Source: Marinobacter arenosus
Lineage (GTDB): Bacteria; Pseudomonadota; Gammaproteobacteria; Pseudomonadales; Oleiphilaceae
Direction of reading: 5' to 3'
NCBI RefSeq assembly: GCF_019264345.1
Contig: NZ_JAHVAO010000001.1
Location: 1,612,001 to 1,676,000 of the forward strand
Length of the DNA: 64,000 nucleotides
In this document: piece by piece, positions 18,017 through 25,304 of the stretch
Position numbering within the stretch: the first letter of the stretch is position 1
Layout of the letters: every line of letters begins with the position of its first letter
Made by a program: the position numbers and the translations under genes
The notes under the pieces: model-generated
What the model saw: the letters and a program-made list of their open reading frames with translations, nothing else
Told to the model about the DNA's origin: nothing
The model's database searches: none

Positions 18017-19408
18017 ATGGCTATGACCAGTTTACAGCAAGGAACGGTTGATACCTTCAAAGAGCAGTTTGCTGGCCCTGTCTTTGAGCCGACCGACGCC
18101 GGTTACAACGAGGCTCGTCAAATCTGGAACGCCATGATTGACCGAAAACCCGCGCTGATTGCCAAGTGCAGCTCGGTGGAAGATGTGGTGTCTGCGGTCA
18201 ACTTCGGACGTGATCAGTCACTGCTGATCTCGGTCAAGGGAGGCGGGCACAACATTGCGGGCAATGCCGTTTGCGACGATGGCCTGATGATTGATCTGTC
18301 GCAAATGAAGGACATCGAGATTGATGTTGAAAAACGTCGTGCGTTTGTCGGACCTGGCTGTACACTCGCCGATTTTGATGCGGCTGCCCAGATGCATGGC
18401 CTGGCGACACCACTGGGCATCAATTCCACAACCGGTGTCGCAGGGCTGACCCTTGGGGGCGGGTTTGGCTGGCTCAGTCGCAAATACGGCATGACCGTCG
18501 ATAACCTGATGTCCGTTGACATGGTGACAGCCGATGGCCGCCAGACACGCGCCAGTGCCAACGAGAATTCCGATCTTTTCTGGGGCACCCGCGGTGGTGG
18601 GGGTAACTTCGGTATTGTTACCCGGTTCGAGTTTGAGCTGCACCCCGTAGGGCCGGATTTGTTGAGTGGGCTGATGGTATTTCCGTTTGATCAGGCCAGG
18701 GCGGTGGTGACCCAGTTTGCGCGCTTTACTGAAACCATGCCTGATGAGCTCAATGTGTGGCTGGTTATTCGTCATGCGCCGCCCTTGCCTTTTCTGCCCG
18801 AGTCGGTCCACGGCCAGCCGATTGTCGCCCTGGCGATCTGCTATGTTGGAGATCCGGAGGCTGGCGAAAAACTGATTGCGCCCCTGCGCTCATTCGGCGA
18901 CCCGCATGGCGAGCATGTAGGTGTTCAGCCTTTCGTCAATTGGCAGCAGGCCTTTGATCCACTGTTGACAGAGGGTGCGCGCAATTACTGGAAGTCCCAC
19001 AACTTTGTAAAGCTGACCGACGATGTGGTAAAGGTTGCGCTGGAGTACGGGGACAAGCTGCCGTCGCCCCATTGCGAGATATTTATTGCTTCCATTGGTG
19101 GCCAGACCGGCCGGGTGGCGCCTGATGCCATGGCCTATTCCAGCCGCGACGCAAATTATGTAATGAATGTGCACGCACGCTGGGAAACACCCGCGGAAGA
19201 CGAACGTTGCCGCCAGTGGGCCCGCGCATTCTTTGATGCCGCCAAACCCCATGCCAGCAGCGGCGCCTATATCAACTTCCTTTCAGAGGACGATACCGAC
19301 CGGGTTGAGTTCGCCTACGGGGAGTCTTACGAGCGGCTGGTAGAGGTGAAGCAGAAGTATGATCCGGAAAACCTGTTCCGGATTAATCAGAATATCAGTC
19401 CTCACTGA
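18017..19408 (+). CDS. FAD-linked oxidase of the berberine-bridge (BBE) type
   Basis: The 463-aa protein shows the PCMH FAD-binding domain: SVKGGGHNIAGNAVCDDGLM carries the histidine that usually bonds FAD covalently, then GLTLGGGFGWLSRKYG and GTRGGGGNFGIVT. The C-terminal BBE domain ends with YDPENLFRINQNI. Such enzymes oxidise sugars, alcohols or secondary metabolites using oxygen. No signal peptide is visible. AGGGAGATGGCT just upstream supports the start. With the preceding FMO-like gene it may form a two-step oxidative module. It ends before a 600-base repeat-bearing gap. Confidence 0.88.
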   Translation: MAMTSLQQGTVDTFKEQFAGPVFEPTDAGYNEARQIWNAMIDRKPALIAKCSSVEDVVSAVNFGRDQSLLISVKGGGHNIAGNAVCDDGLMIDLSQMKDIEIDVEKRRAFVGPGCTLADFDAAAQMHGLATPLGINSTTGVAGLTLGGGFGWLSRKYGMTVDNLMSVDMVTADGRQTRASANENSDLFWGTRGGGGNFGIVTRFEFELHPVGPDLLSGLMVFPFDQARAVVTQFARFTETMPDELNVWLVIRHAPPLPFLPESVHGQPIVALAICYVGDPEAGEKLIAPLRSFGDPHGEHVGVQPFVNWQQAFDPLLTEGARNYWKSHNFVKLTDDVVKVALEYGDKLPSPHCEIFIASIGGQTGRVAPDAMAYSSRDANYVMNVHARWETPAEDERCRQWARAFFDAAKPHASSGAYINFLSEDDTDRVEFAYGESYERLVEVKQKYDPENLFRINQNISPH

Positions 19409-19641
19409 GGACTTCCCCCGGCTTGAAATTCCGAGAAGGCCCGGAAAAGTGGGGGCACGGTTGTTTTTGGGCACGACCTGCCAGCAGCTCTTATCCGCTT
19501 TGATTTAGGCACTGGTTTATTGTCCTGTCCACCCATGCAGTGGTCGACTGATTTCGGACCGTATTTTAAGTTTGTCCACATCGCACCCCCGGAGCACGTG
19601 AACACGGCTTTACCGGATGGTTACGGTTAATTTCGACCCTT

Positions 19642-19734
19642 TTCCGGTAATCCTTTGGCCAGCCGCTAACGCCATTGGCGTCTGGTAGCGCAATGCTGAA
19701 TGGGGCCGGTTTTTCGAAGGGAGTTACCCACCGG
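19642..19734 (+). repeat. Dispersed repeat B, copy 2
   Basis: Shares TTCCGGTA, GTCTGGTAGCG, GCTGAATGGGGCCGGTTTT and CCACCGG in the same order as 15244-15320; the core is 19680-19715. It is immediately followed by repeat A. Confidence 0.6.
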
Positions 19735-19754
19735 CGGTTTTACAACGGCTTACC

Positions 19755-19811
19755 AATGTTTGCTTTTGTTTAGAAACCAGAAAAGGCAGCGCGGGTCGCA
19801 AAGCGAACATT
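19755..19811 (+). repeat. Dispersed palindromic repeat A, full copy (57 bp)
   Basis: Begins AATGTTTGCTTTTGTTTAG and ends GGTCGCAAAGCGAACATT. The terminal inverted repeat matches at 11 of 12 positions (AATGTTTGCTTT against the complement of AAAGCGAACATT). Confidence 0.75.
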
Positions 19812-20035
19812 GATTTAGTTTTTAGCATTGAACCCAGTTGATCCATACCCGCTATCGATAGCGGTTGGTGCAACAGTGGTTGGAATAACCTGCTCATAAC
19901 ACAGGGAAGTTGACTGCTTCACCCCCGTTCCCGGCAAGGAATTCGCAACACTTCGTTGAGGGATAACCCCCATTTACTAGGCCATTCCGCCATCTATAGT
20001 TAAAGGGTAATCCCTAACAAGCAATGGAGGCAGTG

Positions 20036-20899
20036 ATGACCGATTTACAAACTGAGAATAAACAGCCGACTCCCGATCCTGCTGAGGACAATGCGTTCTT
20101 TCCATCGCCCTATTCTCTGAGTCAGTTTACCTCGCCCAAATCTGACCTGAGCGACGCGAACTATCCTGATCCCTATACAGGCGGCCGCTGGAAGATCCTG
20201 ATGGTTGGCGCTGATGAGCGTTACCTTCTTACGGACAACGGCACCATGTTTTCGACTGGAAACCATCCAGTGGAAACGCTTCTACCGATGTACCACCTGG
20301 ACAAAGCCGGTTTTGCTTTCGATGTCGCGACGCTGTCGGGCAACCCGGTCAAGTTCGAGTATTGGGCAATGCCATCTGAAGACGAAGAAGTGAAGGGACT
20401 GTTTGGCAAATATCGCGACCAGTTCAAGAAACCTTTGAAGCTTGCAGATGTAGTCGAAAAGGCGCTGGGCAAGGATTCAGACTACATCGGGGTGTTTATT
20501 CCGGGCGGCCATGGCGCACTGATTGGCCTTCCTGAAAGCCAGGATATGAAAAACGTGCTCGAATGGGCCACAGAGAATGACAAGTTTATGATTTCACTCT
20601 GTCATGGACCCGCAGCATTTCTGGCAGTGAATGATACGTCCACCTTTTCAGGGTATAAGATTTGCGCCTTCCCTGACGATCTTGATGCTCAGACACCCGG
20701 CATGGGTTACATGCCAGGTCATCTGACGTGGAAGTTTGGCGAAAAGCTGAAAGCTCTCGGCTTCGACATAGTTAACACTGATATTTCAGGAGCGACCCAT
20801 CAGGATCGGAAGATGTTGACGGGTGATAGTCCTCTAGCCGGAAATAATCTCGGAAAGCTTGCAGCTAAGGCCTTGCTCGAAGAGGTTGGTAAAGGTTAA
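20036..20899 (+). CDS. hchA: Hsp31/HchA-type glyoxalase III and chaperone (DJ-1/PfpI family)
   Basis: The 287-aa protein matches HchA/Hsp31 in length and order: an N-terminal [20 protein letters not shown] segment, [29 protein letters not shown] and the nucleophile elbow SLCHGPAAF with the catalytic cysteine. HchA converts methylglyoxal to lactate without cofactors and protects damaged proteins. GGAGG before the ATG at 20036 selects that start. It is the first gene of an operon with a LuxR-type regulator (five-base gap) and an SDR, which suggests induction by electrophile stress through the regulator. Confidence 0.92.
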   Translation: MTDLQTENKQPTPDPAEDNAFFPSPYSLSQFTSPKSDLSDANYPDPYTGGRWKILMVGADERYLLTDNGTMFSTGNHPVETLLPMYHLDKAGFAFDVATLSGNPVKFEYWAMPSEDEEVKGLFGKYRDQFKKPLKLADVVEKALGKDSDYIGVFIPGGHGALIGLPESQDMKNVLEWATENDKFMISLCHGPAAFLAVNDTSTFSGYKICAFPDDLDAQTPGMGYMPGHLTWKFGEKLKALGFDIVNTDISGATHQDRKMLTGDSPLAGNNLGKLAAKALLEEVGKG

Positions 20900-20904
20900 G
20901 AGGT

Positions 20905-21615
20905 ATGCAAATCGACGACGCGATTCGAACTTCGATAACTATTGAAAGCTGTCAGAGCCTGAAGGCTATTCAGGACGTAGTTCGCTCTTTCGCCAGACAG
21001 TACGGTTACGACCGCTATGTGCTGTACTCCGCTTCCTCAATGATCGATGAAATCGTAGAGCGTATTTATTGGGTAGAAGGTGACTGGTTCGGAGATGGCG
21101 AGGCTGTCAATTCCACAACCTATATTCGCCGCTGCCCGGTGACACGACACATTTTGGAAACGGACCAGCCATTTTTCTGGACCAAAGTAGCTGATAATTC
21201 TGGTGAACGTTATCGCGTCGTTCGCAAACCTCTAGGTCCTGGTATCCATGGCCTGCAAATCCCTGTTTTCGGCTCACACGGACTTGCAGGCGCAGTGAGC
21301 CTGGGGGGAGAGAGAATCGATGCATCTCCTCGGGCTCGCCTGTCTATGCATTCAGTGGCAATTACTGCTTTTTTCTCGGCCCGCAGGTTGATGGAGCAAC
21401 CTAAGGCCGAGGAAACAGGAACGCTGTCAAAACGCGAATGCGAGGTGTTGGCATGGACGGCAGTTGGGCGGCGACAAGCTGATATCGCAGCCACCTTGGG
21501 GCTTTCCATTCGCACGGTAGAAAATCACCTTCGGAGAGTGCGTCACCGTCTTGGTGTAGCAACCACCGCCGAAGCCGTGCGATTGGCGATTCGTAATGGT
21601 GACATTGAGGGATGA
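20905..21615 (+). CDS. LuxR-type regulator with autoinducer-binding-like domain (LuxR solo)
   Basis: The 236-aa protein has an N-terminal autoinducer-binding-like domain (about 15-160) and a C-terminal LuxR helix-turn-helix (LSKRECEVLAW and ADIAATLGLSIRTVENHLRR). In AHL receptors the ligand pocket carries a W..Y....Y...DPV pattern; here the matching stretch reads GEAVNSTTYIRRCPV, so the Asp is replaced by Cys and the Trp/Tyr positions are not conserved. No luxI gene is in the window. I infer an orphan regulator that senses something other than a standard AHL, perhaps a reactive electrophile through this Cys. It sits between hchA and an SDR. Confidence 0.85.
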   Translation: MQIDDAIRTSITIESCQSLKAIQDVVRSFARQYGYDRYVLYSASSMIDEIVERIYWVEGDWFGDGEAVNSTTYIRRCPVTRHILETDQPFFWTKVADNSGERYRVVRKPLGPGIHGLQIPVFGSHGLAGAVSLGGERIDASPRARLSMHSVAITAFFSARRLMEQPKAEETGTLSKRECEVLAWTAVGRRQADIAATLGLSIRTVENHLRRVRHRLGVATTAEAVRLAIRNGDIEG

Positions 21616-21715
21616 TCTTCTCATTACCGGATATGGAATCCGGAGTGGGCACCGCCGGGTGAACATATCCCAGTTCGTAACTGTTTTTCGTTCGACGATG
21701 TCTGGAGACACGTTT

Positions 21716-22489
21716 ATGAAAAAGACAATCCTGATAACTGGAGCCGCATCAGGCTTCGGCCGAGGGGCAACATTTGAGCTCGCGAAACTGGGTCATTCCG
21801 TCATCGCTGGTTGCCAGATCTGGCCCCAGGTAACCGAACTTCGACAAGCGCTTGCCCAAAAAGGCCTTAAAGCTAAAGTCATCAAGCTCGATGTCCTAGA
21901 CGAAATCGATCGTCAGCATGCCCTCGGATTTGACGTTGATGTCTTCTTCAATAATGCAGGCATCATGGAATCCGGTTCGATGATCGACATTCCATTGAGC
22001 CGGGTGCGATCAGTGTTCGAAACAAATGTTTTTGCGGCACTGGAGATGGCGCAATCGTTTGCCAAAAAGATGGTTGCCCGGAAATCAGGGAAGATTGTTT
22101 GGACGTCCTCTGTCGCTGGCTTGGTTAAGGTACCGTGGGATGGAGCATATGCCGCTTCTAAGCATGCCGTGGAAGGCATCTGCTCTGCAATGCGGGAAGA
22201 GTTAAAGCCTTACGGAGTACAAGTAGCTACGGTAAACCCAGGTGCATTTGCCACAGGTTTCAATGACACCGGCATGGAATCCATGGATCAATGGTGGGGG
22301 CTGGATGAACGCGCTATCGACCATTGGCAGACACGTCCATTGAACAAGCAACATGACCCAGTGGAAATGATTGATGCCATCGTCGACGTTTTGGTTAGCG
22401 ACAACCACCGATATCGGACTGTTAAACCGGCTTCGGCGGAAAAGATGGCGAGGGAGCAACAAGCAGAGGAATGGGACATTGATGTCTAA
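21716..22489 (+). CDS. Short-chain dehydrogenase/reductase
   Basis: The 257-aa SDR has the cofactor motif TGAASGFGRG, NNAG, and the catalytic Ser (TSSVAG) with YAASK. These are the classical SDR features; the replaced spacing GFGRG suggests NAD(P) preference cannot be read safely. GGAG precedes the ATG at 21716; an in-frame ATG at 21698 is also possible. Its stop overlaps the ATG of a broken quinone-oxidoreductase gene by eight bases. In this operon it probably reduces a reactive aldehyde or ketone, consistent with HchA; that is an inference. Confidence 0.85.
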   Translation: MKKTILITGAASGFGRGATFELAKLGHSVIAGCQIWPQVTELRQALAQKGLKAKVIKLDVLDEIDRQHALGFDVDVFFNNAGIMESGSMIDIPLSRVRSVFETNVFAALEMAQSFAKKMVARKSGKIVWTSSVAGLVKVPWDGAYAASKHAVEGICSAMREELKPYGVQVATVNPGAFATGFNDTGMESMDQWWGLDERAIDHWQTRPLNKQHDPVEMIDAIVDVLVSDNHRYRTVKPASAEKMAREQQAEEWDIDV

Positions 22490-22755
22490 TACTTTACCTA
22501 CTCAGATGACCGAGATAGAAACTACAGAGCCAGGGGGGGGGGGCTGAGGTTCTGCAACCCCGGCAGTCTGCTGTTCCAAAGCCATCGCCTAAGGAACTTC
22601 TCGTTCGAGTTGAGGCCGCGGGAGTAAACCGGCTGGATGTGATGCAGCGACTCGGCACCTACCCTATGCCGAAAGGCGTTACCCTGACACCAGGATTGGA
22701 GATCGCAGGGCGGGTCGTAATGGCCGCTTTTCGAGAGCGGCCAGCACAGTGGTAA
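22482..22755 (+). pseudogene. Truncated, frameshifted NAD(P)H quinone oxidoreductase gene
   Basis: The start overlaps the SDR stop. The first codons (TEIETTEPGG) run into a tract of eleven G residues (22533-22543); with ten G the frame would continue as AEVLQPRQ..., as it stands it stops at once. Downstream, in the shifted frame, ELLVRVEAAGVNRLDVMQRL and KGVTLTPGLEIAGRVV are clearly the N-terminus of a zinc-independent quinone oxidoreductase (PIG3/QorA-like). Similarity ends near 22720, so about 230 residues are missing. It was probably the fourth gene of the hchA operon. Confidence 0.8.
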
Positions 22756-22933
22756 GATCGTTTTCAGCGTGGGTGAATGCTGATCCTTCTAGCATTCCTA
22801 GGCCATATTTCTGGTATGACGGGGGGTTGGAAATATACTTTGGGCCTCCGGTGAAAAATAGTCCGCTAGTCATCCAGAATACTTCCCGCCTCTGACCTTG
22901 CTCCCACCCTCTTCCTATCCCAACAATTAAGCA
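22756..22933. other. Junk-like gap after the truncated oxidoreductase
   Basis: A minus-strand frame of 64 codons spans 22679-22873 (MTSGLFFTGGPKYISN...). It overlaps the pseudogene, has no recognisable family and no good start signal, and is not called. The stretch is probably remnant DNA at the junction where the oxidoreductase gene was cut. Confidence 0.3.
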
Positions 22934-24166
22934 CTACTCAGATGGAGCCAGCGATAGATGGTAAACAAACCCTCTTGCCACAACCGCCGCTAGCGTGCAG
23001 AGCGCAATACCATAGAGCCCGGGCCCAAAAGACGCCAACAGTGAGATGAGCCCAAACAACAATAAGATGTGCCGCTTGATTCCAGAAAAAACCAATCGGT
23101 CCCTGACAAACCATAAACCGAAAAAGTAGAGAGAAACTGGAATTGAAACGGAGAGCGTTGTCGCAACCTGATTCATGGCTGAGTTGTTCCCCACAAAATC
23201 AATGTAGGCTGCCATCCCCGCTCCCACCGCCGCGCCGGCAGAATAGATCAGAAAATGGCCATACCCCCAGACGATTGCCATTTTTACCGAGCTATCTTTT
23301 AAATGCCCTTCCCACGAAAAGTAGAGCCACCACATGGAGTAAAGAATAATTAGGCAAGGAATGACGACGTTAAGCATTTTGAGACTGTACTGCCCGCTGT
23401 CCGCCAGACTGATCGCAATTGATACCGCGAGAACCGTCTCACCCAGAACAATAATGTTTAATAGCCCGTAGCGCTCTACAATATGCTCTCTATGCCACGG
23501 CGTTTTTGAAGTTCGTTCCGCTATAACCGGTACAGCAAGCTCTACCAACATACCCAGATAGAAAAGAGGAAAAAAAAGGCTGCCAAGATCTGATTGGAAA
23601 ACAACGATTGTGATCCAGTAAAGCTGAGCCATTGCTATGCCTACGGCATAGATAATTGCGGCCACTCTTCTTTCGATATCATTCAGGGCGGCTCGTACCC
23701 AAAGCATTACCATAGCCAGCCTCATGATAATGAAGCCGATTAAGACCAGGATAAACTCAGTTTCTGTAAAAATTTCTCTAATTCCGGCGGCCATGATAAG
23801 GGCCCCGGTCATAATCACAAAGGTCAGGACTCGGTAGAGGGCGTCGTCATTGTCATAAGCAGATGCGAACCACGTATGATTCATCCAAGCCCACCAGATG
23901 CAAAAGAAGGCGGCAAAGTATTTGACTAGCCCTTCCAGAACATGGGCCTCCGAAATGGAATGGTGTAAGCCAGCGGCTGCTGCCGCTATTGCGATAACGG
24001 AAACCAGGTCATAGAAAAGTTCGAGAGGCGTAGCCTGCCTGTGGGCTGCATTACTATCCCTTGGGGATAGTGCAGATAAACTCGAAGCAATGTAGCTCTT
24101 GAAACCTGCCAATGGCCCTTTCCCCCCGAGATACAAATGCAAACTGGCATTTTGTTGGTCGACCAA
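22934..24166 (-). CDS. LtrA family (low temperature requirement A) membrane protein
   Basis: The 410-aa protein has about ten to twelve hydrophobic helices and the LtrA landmarks ATPLELFYDLVSVIAIAAA near residue 45 and HIVERYGLLNIIVLGETVL. LtrA was named for Listeria growth in the cold; its transport substrate is unknown. The gene is A+T-richer than the core genes and lies directly after the integron-cassette attC site on the same strand, about 110 bases beyond it. No second attC was found after its stop, so it is not shown to be a cassette itself. Confidence 0.85.
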   Translation of the reverse strand: MVDQQNASLHLYLGGKGPLAGFKSYIASSLSALSPRDSNAAHRQATPLELFYDLVSVIAIAAAAAGLHHSISEAHVLEGLVKYFAAFFCIWWAWMNHTWFASAYDNDDALYRVLTFVIMTGALIMAAGIREIFTETEFILVLIGFIIMRLAMVMLWVRAALNDIERRVAAIIYAVGIAMAQLYWITIVVFQSDLGSLFFPLFYLGMLVELAVPVIAERTSKTPWHREHIVERYGLLNIIVLGETVLAVSIAISLADSGQYSLKMLNVVIPCLIILYSMWWLYFSWEGHLKDSSVKMAIVWGYGHFLIYSAGAAVGAGMAAYIDFVGNNSAMNQVATTLSVSIPVSLYFFGLWFVRDRLVFSGIKRHILLLFGLISLLASFGPGLYGIALCTLAAVVARGFVYHLSLAPSE

Positions 24167-24278
24167 GAGTCATTAAATGCTAGACAAAGACTCGAGGCAA
24201 TGCGGTTTAAGTGTCATTCTAGCGGGGCGAAACAGTTTTGCCCCGATCTGACCCAAACATGAAATCCCTAACTTTTAA

Positions 24279-24360
24279 CGCTTTTGTTTAGCGGCGCCCC
24301 GACAGGGGGCGTCCGGTGGAGGCCGGAGGCCAGAACGAACTACAACAACTTGTTATGGGC
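24279..24360 (-). repeat. attC recombination site (82 bp)
   Basis: On the minus strand: R'' GCCCATAAC, then L'' TTGTTGTAG, an imperfect central hairpin rich in GGCC/CCGG, then L' CTAAACAA and the terminal AAGCG. L'' and L' pair (TTGTT-G-TAG with CTA-AACAA), leaving one unpaired G, the extrahelical base expected in attC. With the cassette's leading TTATGGGC, R' is GTTATGGGC. Confidence 0.75.
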
Positions 24361-24379
24361 CCTAGCACTCCAGCGCGAG

Positions 24380-24688
24380 TCAGAGAGCATTAATCACCAC
24401 AGCGATCCCACCGATACTCAATAGCGCGCCATAGAACAAGGCCATTTTGTCACTAGCTGGAGCCGAAAAATGTTGGCAAATGAACAAAAATGGCTTCGCG
24501 AACGCCGCCTGCTGAAAAACATAAGATGCGAAAAAACCGATTCCTAAAACCAACATCAAAACCCCAGACCAAGTGGGGCCGCCAACATGCACAACAAGAG
24601 AGGCTTCATCAGGGCGACTGAAAAACAGAAACCAAATCGCGAATGCAAAGAATACTGCTATCCCAATGTAAAAAGCGGGGTGCTTCAT
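24380..24688 (-). CDS. Cassette-encoded small membrane protein
   Basis: The 102-aa product from the ATG at 24688 has three hydrophobic segments (YIGIAVFFAFAIWFLFF; SGVLMLVLGIGFFASYVF; ALFYGALLSIGGIAVVINAL). No family is recognised. The gene begins 17 bases after the left end of an integron cassette and ends about 20 bases before its attC site, the usual tight packing of a cassette gene. Many cassette genes encode such unknown membrane proteins. A TTG at 24694 is an alternative start. Confidence 0.65.
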   Translation of the reverse strand: MKHPAFYIGIAVFFAFAIWFLFFSRPDEASLVVHVGGPTWSGVLMLVLGIGFFASYVFQQAAFAKPFLFICQHFSAPASDKMALFYGALLSIGGIAVVINAL

Positions 24689-24712
24689 TCTCAATTCAAC
24701 CTACGCCCATAA

Positions 24713-25304
24713 CAGCTTATTAGTTTGAATTCGCACTAAACCCAGTCGGCTCTTTCAATCTAGACCTGAATCACAGTTCGAATTTCCGATCCATTTCAAA
24801 GGGATACTAGCTGCCTTTCCAAGATTCTGCGAACCCGGGCTCTGTCAAAAGTTTGCACGCGGCTTATCTGTGCACATTTCCGCAAGTTAAATCTAGGGGG
24901 CTGAAAAAGTTCTTTTCTAAAACAATGACCTACAAGGGTGGCTTGTGAAAAGTGCGCAGCACTGTGCAAATTAAACCGCAAGCATTTTGCGGATTTCAGG
25001 TGCTTTTCATTATATGCCCATAAATTCTACAGGCATCTTTGCCGACAACGCCCTCACAGAAACTCAGGTTTAGACCAATTCCTTAGCTCCAGAGAGGATG
25101 GCTTTCTTAGGTCTGAACCGGGAAAACGGGCTTGGATTGAGTGCGAGGCGAATGTTCGCTTTTGTTTAGTAGCCGCCCTTGCTCGTTTTGAGAGTGAGGG
25201 TCGTAACTCGCGAGTCATCTGAGCTGATCCAAGCCATCCCGGCACTCAATCACGGATTCACTAGTGAATAATCCTTCACAGATCCCTGTCAGGGCGGCTT
25301 GGAA
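24713..25304. other. Intergenic region upstream of the cassette
   Basis: No gene is supported on either strand. It holds one divergent repeat A copy at 25151-25213. The DNA is A+T-richer than hemN, which begins the core-like sequence at 25305. Confidence 0.45.
25151..25213 (+). repeat. Dispersed repeat A, divergent copy
   Basis: AATGTTCGCTTTTGTTTAG matches the left end of repeat A, and GGGTCGTAACTCGCGA about 30 bases later matches its right end imperfectly (GGGTCGCAAAGCGAAC in the full copies). Confidence 0.55.

Larger units (their letters stand above)
19409..20035. other. Long intergenic region with two repeat families and a palindrome
   Basis: No gene is supported. It contains repeat B copy 2 (19642-19734), repeat A (19755-19811), and a perfect 16-base palindrome CCGCTATCGATAGCGG at 19849-19864. 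The promoter of the hchA operon presumably lies in the last 150 bases, where CTATAGTTAAAGGG is A+T-rich. Confidence 0.5.
24279..24712 (-). mobile_element. Integron gene cassette (434 bp) with attC site
   Basis: Reading the minus strand, TTATGGGC at the left boundary (24712 downward) is followed 17 bases later by one gene and, after its stop, by GCCCATAAC, which is complementary to GTTATGGGC. This pairing of cassette start and attC R'' box is diagnostic. The right boundary is the G of GCG before TTAAAA at 24279. The cassette carries a single small membrane-protein gene. No integrase or attI is in the window. Confidence 0.75.

Noticed and set aside
22679..22873. Minus-strand frame MTSGLFFTGGPKYISN...
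   Set aside because: It overlaps the quinone-oxidoreductase remnant, has no recognised family and no Shine-Dalgarno; likely chance.
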